A DNA stretch of 64,000 bases, from the NCBI GenBank assembly GCA_035578905.1, contig JAQJVL010000793.1:1-64000 (forward strand), written 5' to 3'. This stretch comes from Stictocephala bisonia. Its lineage: Eukaryota; Arthropoda; Insecta; Hemiptera; Membracidae. Numbering within the stretch: the first letter of the stretch is position 1; each line of letters begins with the position of its first letter. A program made the translations under genes and the position numbers. Shown one piece after another: positions 11,653 through 23,052 of the stretch. The notes under the pieces were generated by a model. The model searched no databases. It saw only the letters and a list, made by a program, of their open reading frames with translations, and had not been told where the DNA came from.

Positions 11653-13790
11653 TGACATTTGTAGGGATGTTAGCTTTTGTACGAAAGAGACCCACTACGA
11701 AAGGATTCCTCGAAATTCCATTCGTTAGGGGTAGAAACCACCCATCAACGTTTCCTTTTTTTCCGAGTAACAGTGGCATTAATTCCTTTTAAAATTAATT
11801 TGAAACAGCTCATACAAAATGAAAGCATAAACATTATACAAAAGCTACGCTAATTTGGTTTTGATTGTGAAATGTTTGTCATTTCTACTATTTCTATAAT
11901 GATTGCACTAAATTTTCATCTCTCTATAGTAGATCTATAGGTGTTTCTAAACTATAAAAAAAAGTTGATATCTTTAGAGAATGGCAGCAGGAGCTTATAT
12001 GTTGATTTGATTGTTTGGAGAGAACTGCCCGGGAGGGAATGTTAAAAAAGCGTGGAGAACCATCCCAAAGGCTGTCGGCGAACTATGTAAGTGGAGTGTT
12101 CTTTGATTAGCTTGTAGAATCGCTAGTTTCTTGTATAAAGTGAAAACTGCAAGGTTTAGTAAGTAATAGTGCTAATTAGTAGACGAAAAAATCTGCCTTC
12201 CTTGACGGAAACCCGAGAGAATTGTTTGCCAGGCCATCGAGGAGGGGTGCCTATTATTTGATGTATTTTTCCCACGTAACCTAGATGAGATCAGAGGAGC
12301 AGAGATGAGGGGGGAGTTGAGGTACACACATTGTGTAAGGCACCTTTCTCACCTATTGTTGTCAGCATGAGAAGTCCTTCATTAATTGTGTATCAACTAC
12401 TCGCTTACACTAACAATTGCAAAATAAATCTACTACTATTCGACCATTGAACTTTCTCCTACTGATATTTATTCATGATTAACTGACAATAATAGTTAAT
12501 TACATTCTATTATATTTTGCTGTTTTTCTTGTGTTGTTTTTAATTGTGGAGCTATAGAATCAAGAAGGATATTACGCGTGAAACAGTTCTCTATAGAGGA
12601 CGATTCACGAAGATATGTAGGAACTTTGGTTGCTCATTCTACATGTAAAAGTAAATGTAAAAGCTTATGAACATAAGTCCGTAAATATTTCGTTTGTGAG
12701 TTACGAGAAGGGAAAGATTTTGTCCAGAATTTTACATCTTATGTTAAATAAAGCTTCCTGGAACTTAATAAATATTAATTAAGCGGCAAATTATATTGTT
12801 TCTTATCGTTTTTAATTCGATAAATGAATGTGTTTTTTTTTTTTTCATTTTTGGGCGACAAGAATTTTTTTATTTGAACAATAAACATTTATGACTTTTT
12901 CATAACTTTGTAGAAAATGTTATTATGAACAAAACTGTGTGATAAAGTAAACGAAAAGTGAAGAAAAGTCCGATAAAATGATTTTTTTGTGACAGTACAA
13001 AATAAAATTAATCAGAAAGTAATTGAAATTATTTAATAAAACCACAGTACATTTTTAATTAAAATTACTGTATTTAATTCCTAAATGAAAAAATTTTTCA
13101 AAATAGTAGGTTGCTCTTAGAAGTTCATTTGTGGAGGCTGTTGGCATACTGTCCGATTTTATTTAATTCATTAAAAAAAAGAGAGAGAAAATAATAACGA
13201 TGTGCGGGGAATTTTTATGTCATAAGTTGGCAATACAATAAAAACAGCTGTTCAGCAGTTGTGAGCTTTGATTTGTAGAATTAAAATTATTTTGAGAGCT
13301 CACTACTGCATTTAAGTTTACGTGCATATTGTTCTCAGTCTACGTTCTATAGTTATTGAGTTTCAGTTTATGTGAGCATTGTTTAGTCCGTAATAATTAT
13401 GAATTTGTTAGTAGTGCTGTTACAATTATTTTCAATTGAATAACGCACCGATATGGTTTATTTACGATGAATGTTAAGGCTTACGGTGAAGTGCTAAAGC
13501 CGAGGTTGAAGAATACACAGAACCGCAGGATCTCAAATACCATAACAATGATTGGAATATTGTGTATGTTACCTGTAACAGGATGACTTGCCAGTGCAGA
13601 GCTCCAGTACGACCACACACGCCAACACGATGTTAATGAGGATGAAAACGTTGTTCCTGCTGTTGCAAGTAGTCCAGGCATTAGTACAAGACATACTGTG
13701 AACTGTTAAAGGTGTCGCAAGATACAGTATGGAGAGCACTCAATGATAATAACCTCTATCTATACTATAAACAAAGAATACAACAATTAT
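11653..13790. other. AT-rich non-coding
   Basis: No recognised gene or element. Short frames around 13481-13700 have no supporting features. Confidence 0.4.
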
Positions 13791-13794
13791 ATCG

Positions 13795-14886
13795 CCCGTC
13801 GTTTGGAGTACTGCACTTGGTTGAGCACTCATCGTCAACTCCTCAAGTACATTTATACCCCGCATACAACGGCCGTCGATTGGAGTACCGTACTGCACTT
13901 GGTTGAGCACTCATCGTCAACTCCTCAAGTACATTTATACCCCGCATACAACGGCCGTCGATTGGAGTACCGTACTGCACTTGGTTGAGCACTCATCGTC
14001 AACTCCTCAAGTACATTTATACCCCGCATACAACGGCCGTCGTTTGGAGTACTGCACTTGGTTGAGCACTCATCGTCAACTCCTCAAGTACATTTATACC
14101 CCGCATACAACGGCCGTCGATTGGAGTACCGTACTGCACTTGGTTGAGCACTCATCGTCAACTCCTCAAGTACATTTATACCCCGCATACAACGGCCGTC
14201 GTTTGGAGTACTGCACTTGGTTGAGCACTCATCGTCAACTCCTCAAGTACATCTATACCCCGCATACAACGGCCGTCGATTGGAGTACTGCACTTGGTTG
14301 AGCACTCATCATCGTCAACTCCTCAAATACATTTATATCCCGCATACAACGTCCGTCGTTTGGAGTACTGCACTTGGTTGAGCACTCATCGTCAACTCCT
14401 CAAGTACATCTATACCCCGCATACAACGGCCGTCGATTGGAGTACTGCACTTGGTTGAGCACTCATCATCGTCAACTCCTCAAATACATTTATATCCCGC
14501 ATACAACGTCCGTCGTTTGGAGTACTGCACTTGGTTGAGCACTCATCGTCAACTCCTCAAGTACATCTATACCCCGCATACAACGGCCGTCGATTGGAGT
14601 ACTGCACTTGGTTGAGCACTCATCATCGTCAACTCCTCAAATACATTTATATCCCGCATACAACGTCCGTCGTTTGGAGTACTGCACTTGGTTGAGCACT
14701 CATCATCGTCAACTCCTCAAGTACATTTATACCCCGCATACAACGGCCGTCGTTTGGAGTACTGCACTTGGTTGAGCACTCATCGTCAACTCCTCAAGTA
14801 CATCTATACCCCGCATACAACGGCCGTCGATTGGAGTACTGCACTTGGTTGAGCACTCATCGTCAACTCCTCAAATACATTTATAT
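13795..14886. repeat. 77/80/82-bp satellite array, about 13-14 units, with dimer higher-order repeats
   Basis: Unit runs GGTTGAGCACTCATCGTCAA, then ctcctcaagtacatttatacc, ccgcatacaacggccgtcg and ttggagtactgcactt. Length variants come from ccgta (+5) and cat (+3) insertions: steps of 82 (13819, 13901, 13983), then 77 (14060). A 157-bp dimer (80+77) recurs at 14300, 14457 and 14614 nearly unchanged. Units differ by few bases, so the array is young. The 132-codon frame over it is an artefact. Confidence 0.93.
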
Positions 14887-15658
14887 CTCGGATATAACTT
14901 TTCTGGATGCCCAACAATGAAATATGTGTTTTCACACCTTTTTTGCATAACTGACAATGCTGTTGCCTGTTTTATCCAATTTGTCGGATCAAAAACCATA
15001 AGAAAAAATTGAATGTGTCTGTTAACCATTAATTAACCGTTCCAGCTTTCCAGAAATGCCTAATTCCCTCTGAATGCAGGGTATCAAATGATGGCAAAAT
15101 TCTTTGTATAGCCGTAACACGCTAACGGAGCATTTACATACATACATACGTTTATAAGTTTTAATATATATTTTATATGTAAACGAACTACAATCTAGCC
15201 TTCGCCTTAAATGTGTAATTTACAAATTATTCTTACCGTAGGGACAGGATGGCCAACATATGTAAAATATGTTTGTTATTAAAGTTGATTTTACTGTAAC
15301 ATCACAAGAATATACAATTTGTACCGAATACTATCAATCACACGTCCTTTCAAATAACAATAAGATTGGACGCTTACCGCCCCATCTTCAAAATTGTAAA
15401 ATTTTAAAAAGTAAAAATTAAAGAGCTTTTAAAACTAAACATTTTTTAAAAGTTTGCTATATTGATCTGTTGTTTTTTAAATTGCGTACGAAATCCAATT
15501 TTTTACAATGAACATGAGGTTAGGTCAATATTGTTTAACATCAAAGTATGTCATACTGTATATAAAATTAAATATCTACAATTTAAAGCATTTTTTTAAT
15601 TTCAAGCTTTACAATTATTAATTTCGGTGTTCAAATGGCAGATGAAAAACTAATTTGT
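14887..15658. other. AT-rich non-coding
   Basis: A short acatacatacatacg run near 15137; nothing else recognised. Confidence 0.4.
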
Positions 15659-15736
15659 AGTCCTGGAGGCCGAGGTAACACGAGCGCAACGAGCGACAAG
15701 GTTGGCACGCGAAGCGTGCTGGGGTGTCCCCTTGGT
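15659..15736 (-). repeat. Dispersed GC-rich repeat made of nested palindromes, copy 1
   Basis: Reverse complement of the unit at 28617-28698: reads AGGGGACACCCC, then a GCACGCTTCGCGTGC palindrome, CGCTCGTTGCGCTCG, and CCTCGGCC. A compact chain of small hairpins in otherwise AT-rich DNA. Family not identified. Confidence 0.75.
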
Positions 15737-17014
15737 ATATACATTGATATTGAGAGTTAAAATGTAACATTACACCAGAATACGGTGGCCGTTACACCCC
15801 CATTACAGGTGGTACTGGCGCGTTATTGCTCTTTCGGCTACAACAAGATAATTATCTACACAGTAGCGACTGTGGCAAATTGCAAACTGTTTTCGCACTT
15901 GCCACAAGACTGGATTAACAACAAATGATTTGCCGGAAACAATGGCAAATTACATAGGACTACTGGAGTGTTTCACGGTTGGGATAAAACACGCTAACCT
16001 CGGTTAACCGTAACTATCATTATCCGAAGTAACTTTTGTAATATTTTTACTTGATTATGTAACTCTGAAAACCCCATTTCAAATTAGTGAGTATTAAAGA
16101 ATATACTCTTATTTTCTATGGCGATGGCGTACTTTTAAAAGGAAACATCCCGTTTCCAATGGGTCTCCACTAGTGTTTCTCTATACCATCCTAATCCCGA
16201 TTCGAACATCTCTATTGACAGCTAAAATAGATTTACTTCATTTAGAATTAACAGAGTGGAAAATATCATGTACAGGACAAGGAACAAAACAACGTAACTC
16301 GATATGAGGCTAAGCTTACTCGACATTACCGTATAATGAAAACTACTCGACACATTAAAGGTAATTCTATCCTTTTATTGTAAAGCCACTGTATGGTGAA
16401 TTTGAATGATTTATTTATTTTATTTAGGTCAAGGTGATGAACGATATACATCCCGTTTTCCAAATAGCAGATTGAAAGTGTTAAATGTAATTGAAGAACA
16501 ATATAGTCGAATAATGCTAAACTGAGACGCATACTTTTCGAAAAAAAACCTCATAAAGAGTACGGTTGTAATGATAAAAGAGGGCCAGAAACAAGAAAGG
16601 AACATCGTAGTAATTAAAGCTAAGAGCTTTGCGTGTTTTCATCGTATTTATTCATTGATACTGATGAAATGCCGGGCAATATCACAAGAACTCACGTCAC
16701 TATGGAGAGAGTCGGGACAGGAAAGGCCTGGTTCCAGAGCTACTCTATGCTACACATATTTTGAAATGCTTCGTCACTCGTTACGTCAATATTTAAGTCG
16801 GGATGTATGTCGTGTATTACTTACTCCACCATCAAGTGTACAGTAGGCTAGTCCAAGTACTGCAGCAGTATTGTCAATATGCAAGTAATTACCCGATTTT
16901 CGAGTAATATAAGAGGCAACGAGTTGTGAAGAGGGTAATGGAGAAAAGGCGAGTAAAATGGGGTAATTGGCACGGCATAATTTCTCACGTTAAGTAATAC
17001 TTATCACATATACA
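15737..17014. other. Non-coding
   Basis: An unsupported 91-codon frame at 16571-16846 shows no recognisable domain. No element boundaries seen. Confidence 0.35.
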
Positions 17015-17156
17015 GTTGAGCCACCCACCCACCCATACACGTACAGTGGTATTGACCCACCCGCCCACCCATAAACGTACGGTGGTAATGACCCACTCGC
17101 CCACCCATACACGTACGGTGGTATTGACCCACCCGCCACCCATACACGTACGGGTA
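17015..17156 (-). repeat. 36-bp G-rich minisatellite, G-strand on minus, about 4 units
   Basis: C-rich on the + strand (gacccacccgcccaccc plus atacacgtacggtggtatt). Same family as the blocks at 18979, 56955-57457 and 62820. On the minus strand each unit carries closely spaced G runs (gggtgggcgggtg). Confidence 0.88.
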
Positions 17157-18978
17157 TAATATATTTAGAGAGTTCATTGACTAAAACTGTCTTTTCAAAA
17201 GATCCATTTGAAAACAACTTTTCTCGGATACTTTGGGCAAGGCCATTTCCTGCGTAATACTTGTAGTCCTGTTAAGATTAGTCTGTTAGGCGTTACTCAG
17301 ACGGACTCACTGTGACCTATGACTTCTGAGCTAAGCTTACAGCTATTTGGCCAAAATGCTGATTTTTTTATTTTCTTAGTGCAAGATTTTGATACTTTGT
17401 TCAAACTAATATACAAATTTACAGGGAAAAAATGTATAAAGTTTAAGCAGTTTGGTAAGCCTAAAAAACCAACTGGAAATGGAGGCATAAAAATAAGTAT
17501 ATTACAAAATCCTAGTTGTGCTACAGGGTAAGTTATAAGAATCATTGACTTTTGACGAAGAAATGTGATATTAGTTATGACAAAAAAGTTTATATATGGA
17601 AATTATATGAGTAAGTTTTTAATTGTATGTACATGAACAAATCTACTCAATTGTGGAACGTTCAACATTTTAGTACTTGTTCTTCCCTTATTCAGCTGAT
17701 TGTACTGAGGAGCGATAAAAGTGGTTAATATTTTACTCAGAGAGGGCAATTCTTCTATGTTTATTTGGCAACCCTGCTCTGCAGTATAGTTTCATGGTTT
17801 ATTTATAAACAAGTTCAACAAATTTACAACACTGACAATGATAGTAGACAGTTTTTGTTAATTTCTTCTCAAATCATATGTTTATATTCTTACTTAAGGA
17901 ATTGATTTTTTTTAAACGGTTGTATGGTTTAACAAAATAGACTGGATGAAACATTCAACATTTTCAAATTTATACTGAGTTATGTTTATTAAAAACAAAT
18001 CCTATTCAATAAAAGCATGGTATTTGAAAAATGTCCGCAGCTCTAGCATCATACTGTTCGTGTGTTATATTAGCAACTCGTAATTTCTGGCTTAGTTGCG
18101 CATTATCTGCCACTCAATGCTCGTTTATTATAAACAATTTACATAGTAAAATGCATCCTAATACCGCCGTAGAAGTCAGCTCCGGAAGTGTCAATTAACT
18201 TTATTGGCTTAATTATAATTAATGTTGTTATTAGAAGATGAGTGGTAAGTTGAGGGTGAGCCGTCCTTTACGACCTGACGATTACAGTGCAACAGTGATT
18301 AAGAAATAGGAAATAATCTTAGTCAAAATCCCATTAAAAGATTCATAGTAAAATAAATTACAGCACACAATTTGAGGGTTGAAGCGTTTAAATTCATTCA
18401 TACAGCACTTCTCAGACTTAAAATAATTTATCTCTTTATTACAATATATCGATTCAAATAGACGTCACAAATGCACCGATTCAACCGAACAGTATCCTCG
18501 GAATGCTCCGAGGCCGAGTTATTTGGTAAACGACGGTCGGTGTTTCAGGACGCTGACTCACTGTAGCGCCCTGAGGAAGGAACAAATCAAGTGGTAAGCA
18601 TTAACTTGGTAAACTAATAATAAAATTCCCTAATTTGCCTCAACACCTAAACAGTTGTAATTTACATTTCCTGCCGTTGTTTATCGTGTTATATGATAAC
18701 GTACAACGGCCCAGTAGTCAGGAAGTGTTCTGAGATGCGTCAGAGCCGTGCCCCAGATGTCTCCTCCCCATCAGCCACGTACACCCCCACATTACTCACC
18801 GGCCCCGAGCTTAGTTACCACTTGCGGGTTCCCTGGAGCCTTTACCCAATCATCGCCACATGTCCCGTTTTAACTTGTTGCGAACCCCACCCCCACCAGA
18901 GCCACTAAAACGGTATCAGAGGTCACAGCCCTTGATGCAATGATGAAAATGAATACTGGAAATTGGAAGTGAAAAATT
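17157..18978. other. Non-coding
   Basis: Overlapping frames on both strands at 17297-17545 and a GC-richer patch at 18700-18910 were examined; neither gave a consistent open exon. No transposon ends seen. Confidence 0.35.
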
Positions 18979-19072
18979 CTACCAGCCCACCCATACACAT
19001 GCGGTGGTACTAACCGACCAGCAACCCCTAAAACACGTACAGTGGTGTTGAACCTCCCGCCCACTCATACAT
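18979..19072 (-). repeat. 36-bp G-rich minisatellite, two degraded units
   Basis: ccagcccacccatacacatg and acctcccgcccactcatac mark two decayed C-strand units of the family at 17015 and 57083. Confidence 0.7.
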
Positions 19073-20211
19073 ATCAATTTCATTGTAAGTGTAAGGGTGG
19101 ACGATTGGGCAAAACAATATAAATAAAGAAACAACACATTTAAAATTCTATCGTTGACATTTGAATTGAACATTTTTCATCAACAAAATAATTAATGCTG
19201 GGCTAGTAAACAAAAAATAATACGCGACAATTTTTAGGATCGATTTTAAAAGCTACGATAAGACTTTCCAGAACAACTATGTTATTTCGTAAAGCCATAT
19301 TAAGACGTTGATTTTCATAAATATGGACGCGTCTGTTGTAAGAAGTAGCAACACAAGTACTGTCTCCCATAGCAACAAAGTACTTGCAGCGGTTTTGGAA
19401 TGTTGCGGAATATGTGTGAGAATAATGAAATCGGATCACAGAGTTTCGCATTCTGCGATGTGCGAAAAGAATGAAACTGTATGATAACTACTATTTTAAA
19501 TCCATAGTGTAGTCTATGCTATTTATTTTTAAAATGCAAATAAAATCCTGAGTGTGTAGCTTAACAAAGATTATGAATCCAATGTGGAAATTAACACGAT
19601 GAGTAATAACCAAATTAACAATGTTTTTGTCCTCAACAACAAAACCTGTAAACCAAACTTAACAACGCTCTCGTTTTGTAACTTAACAATAATAGATTAC
19701 CGGTATGTAATTACTATTTCATCGTTAGTGTGTGGGTGTTTTGGAGTTTAACAGTCTACTTTTTATTTTTTGTATTAGGAGCATAAATTATTTAGTAGAA
19801 CAATAGTAAAATACAAAATTTTCTTCAAAAAATGTTGCTCTTCTTATAAAAACTATAGTACAATTAAGACAGGAGACGATAATTTTATTGATGAAAGTGA
19901 TCATGATACAAAGAGCGAGTAATCTGGCGATGATGAAGCACGATCTTCTTTGCTCCAAATTGATGAGGCAGCCATCAGTTTATAGTGCTCCATCTACTTC
20001 ACAAGGCGTAAAACACGAACAAGCACTTTCTTATTCAAGAGGTTATAGGCAAGGTCGTGGGCAATGACTAAGAATCTACACGATAAGCGGCTAGACCATG
20101 GTAAAGATAATAGGTCATGCATAAACACAGTTTGGTATATGCACCCTAAACAGCAAAATAAGAGCTGCAGTAGAAATTAATGTTTCCACCTTCCATGCAA
20201 AGAAAATGATT
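19073..20211. other. Non-coding; faint retroelement-like traces near 19.9-20.2 kb
   Basis: Frames at about 19925-20160 give fragments such as SYSRGYRQGRGQ and INTVWYMHP that look like a degenerate gag linker and zinc-knuckle tail, but the frame is broken repeatedly and no LTR is found. Weak inference only. Confidence 0.2.
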
Positions 20212-20236
20212 TACGTCATACAACGTGTATGACGTA
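20212..20236. repeat. Short inverted repeat with CRE-like half sites
   Basis: TACGTCATAC and GTATGACGTA face each other around a 5-base loop, placing two TGACGT half sites in mirror orientation. Could be a chance hairpin; no promoter context is visible. Confidence 0.5.
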
Positions 20237-22035
20237 TTCTTAGAACGTCTTAGAAATGATTGACTCATGGTGTATTGTTACAAAAAGTCGATGATTCGAC
20301 TAATTAATGGATTGAGACACATAAAGATAACTTTTAAAGGTAAGGTATGCTTTAAGAAAGCGCTGCTTGATATGCTACATTTGAATGTTTTGAAATCATC
20401 ACGTCAATGTTTGCTTTAAACCTAAGCTACTAAAGAAAGATGGTACATGCAGAACTGATAGTTATGCCTTCAAAACTACTTAAGACATTTGCTTCAAAGT
20501 AATTAATTTCTATAGAAATAAAGACACCAAATGAATTGATCGTAGTGCTGCATCCGTGAGATTTTATACAGCTCACGATCGTGTTGGAACCGTAACAACT
20601 CCTTTGATGAAATGATCGAGCCATTTAAGGGTAGGTGTAGTGTCAAGTCTCTATATGGTATCAAGATTTCCTTGGCTAAGGGTTTGTTACGCGCTCAATC
20701 TGATAGACCCTTCAAAGTTGACAGTTCACCAACTAAGGTTGTTCTACCTTCTACGACTGATTGCACCTATTTTCTGGGACAAGCAGGAACGTTGAAGTAG
20801 ACATGTCATTCACGTCAGTTCTACTGATTAGGAAGATGAAGCAGGAACCTTCGTCTATCGGACTGTAATGTTTTCCTTACAGGAAGCTCCATGACATATC
20901 CCTCAATCCACCCTATTTACTAGTAATGATTACAAGGCACTTATGTGCTTCTATTAGTATGCATGCACTTTGATGATGCAGTTTTTGAAGGGTTCCAAGA
21001 TGCAAACAACATGTGATGTAGAGTAGTTACACTTGATCAAATGAAACCAACTATTCAGTAGCTAGGATTTAGAAGCCGGTGGATTATTGTAGTATTTCTT
21101 TTTTAATGCTAAATGTTGGTGGCGTAAACAGCTTCATTTTCTGACGATCCGTAAGGACGATATTAATCGTGTTTAGTTATTGACAGTAACTCTCCGCGCT
21201 TGGAGTAATAGACCTTGATTGCCGGCATTGCTCGCTTTCGTCTCGTGCAAAGCTTTAGTCACGGTCATGAACGCCGGAAAGAGGCTTGCTAGGGTTTATT
21301 TCCGGTGGTAGGAGGGCTGTTTCCGGCCTGGGAGGGGAAGCCACGTGTCCCGACAGCTGCTAGGTGCCCGCATTGTACTTACTTGTATGTGCAGTATTGT
21401 AATGCATTTAGGGGGCAACCGGTTACTTTGTTTGAGGGGGGCAGGTGCGATCTAGGGATGAATGAATACCGATTACAGAAATACGGACTAGTTCAAATAA
21501 ATCTAAAGTTATGGTTTCGTGAAGATATTGGATCAATTCAAACTTATAAGTAAATATTGATTTTTTATTCTACACTGGTAGCCGACAGTCCTTGCTTCAC
21601 AACGTGGCGGTTCTCTACACTTACTTACCCTTCCTTCTGTGATTCTATCTAAACCATCACATCGACGAAAAAGCTCAGCCTGCTTCCGTTCTCCTTGATA
21701 CGAAGTATTATAGTCTAGAAAACCCTAAAAGTCTAATTAAGAGGGATGAAAAGTAGTGTAATCACACCAGAGTCAGTTGACATTACCTATGAAAACCAAA
21801 TTAGCAAGCTTTTGTCATTTTTTTTTTTTTTTTTTGTATCAGTTGTTTGAAACAAATTATTACATTAAATTAATGCCAATGTAACTCTTTGGAAATAATG
21901 AAACGTTGAGGGGTTGTTTCAACCCCTTAAGAATTGAATTACGAGAAAACCTTTCTTAGTGGGACTCTATGATGCAAAATCTAACTTCCCTCCAAACTGT
22001 CGGCTCTGGATTTCATATATTAATGTATGTATTAG
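20237..22035. other. Non-coding
   Basis: Includes a GC-richer patch at 21230-21420 with an 82-codon frame (21305-21553) of no recognisable family, and a T run at about 21819-21836. No element boundaries seen. Confidence 0.35.
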
Positions 22036-22216
22036 AAGCCGGCGCGGTGGCTCAGTGGCTAAGGCTTCGGACTGCGGAGGGCAAGGTCCAAGGTTCGAAT
22101 CCCCACTGAGCCAACGGTCGGTACTTCACTCGTTGAATAAAGTTCACGCACATACGCATACGCATACACATACGCCTGTAGGCCCATGTGAACTGGCGAG
22201 TGAAGTTAAAAAAAAA
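22036..22216 (+). mobile_element. tRNA-derived SINE, best preserved copy
   Basis: Pol III internal promoter intact: box A TGGCTCAGTGG at 22048-22058 and box B GGTTCGAATCC at 22092-22102, 33 bases apart as in tRNA genes. The body follows (cggtacttcactcgttgaat, an acatacgcatacgc microsatellite, gcccatgtgaactggcgagt) and ends in an A-rich tail. Other copies lie at 3398 and 50475. The part upstream of box A resembles a tRNA 5' half but no full cloverleaf is maintained, so it is not a tRNA gene. Confidence 0.9.
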
Positions 22217-22339
22217 GTAAAAAAAGCTATATTTTATAGTAGTCTTTAAATCCAGATCAACTATGACGTTCGTAAACGTGAGTTGACGATTGCAGACAAA
22301 TATTATAGAATTAAGTAATAAAAAAGCAATATTGTGTGG

Positions 22340-22436
22340 TCATAAGCGGATATGAGTGTGGTGAGTCAATTTAGACTTTAATAACTCAGTGAAAACAGAA
22401 ACTCGTACCACTGTTACAAACTAAGGTCGACCTCCC
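22340..22436 (-). mobile_element. Fragment of the second SINE tail
   Basis: The minus strand carries ggtcgaccttagtttgtaac followed by a degraded form of the tail seen at 36880-37015 and 49400-49560. No tRNA-like head is attached. Confidence 0.5.
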
Positions 22437-22627
22437 CCCCATATACTTCCGAGACCTCTATATCCCCACCGAAACGAACCGAGTACCTCTATATCATAAA
22501 CATAACCTAGAACATTGGACAAGTTCTGAACCACGGAAGCATTACACACCATAAGATCAAACACCGATGGTCTTATGCATAAGGGGTCCTGATTGTAATA
22601 GGGCAATGTATTACTAACTCACATTAA

Positions 22628-23048
22628 GAGTGCAGAGGCTGTCGGAGGCTGACGGCTATGTTGGTTTTAATCACATAAGAACAATGATATTTTCGAACCG
22701 GACATACGATCACGCATATCCAAACTAAACATTTATTTTCAAACTGATTTTTCCAAACAAATTTCCTTTGATTAAGAATGTAATTACGCGTTAGAATTGC
22801 TTTGTAAATTCCTAATTAGTTTTATACAAAAAAAAAAAATAAAAAATATTCAGTTTGAAGTTTTTATTTTACCAATTTTTCAAAACTAGGCGTAAGTATT
22901 CAAAATATAAAAAGCAAACCCAATGCGCATTATGATCAAGACCTCATACACAACTATTGGTCAATTAATAACGAAAAAAATATGGATTCGCAAAAAACAT
23001 TGTTCTCATGGGATTAAAACCAACATGGCCGACAGCCTCTGCAGACTC
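22628..23048. mobile_element. MITE with about 60-bp inverted ends and TTAA flanks
   Basis: Left end GAGTGCAGAGGCTGTCGG... and right end ...CCGACAGCCTCTGCAGACTC are mirror images that continue inward (atgttggttttaatcacat / atgggattaaaaccaacat). TTAA stands directly outside both ends (22624-22627 and 23049-23052), suggesting piggyBac-type integration; a TA duplication is also possible. 421 bp, AT-rich core without a frame. Confidence 0.8.
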
Positions 23049-23052
23049 TTAA

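Noticed and set aside
13743..14301. Repetitive protein frames of 81-132 codons
   Set aside because: They are translations of the 77/82-bp satellite; the frames exist because the units lack stops and no other gene signal is present.
18693..18908. GC-richer patch with donor-like gtgagt on the minus strand as an exon
   Set aside because: All three minus frames between the best acceptor and that donor contain stops.
22036..22110. tRNA gene
   Set aside because: Box A and B are perfect, but no full cloverleaf is maintained and the sequence continues into a SINE body with a poly(A) tail; copies exist at 3398 and 50475.
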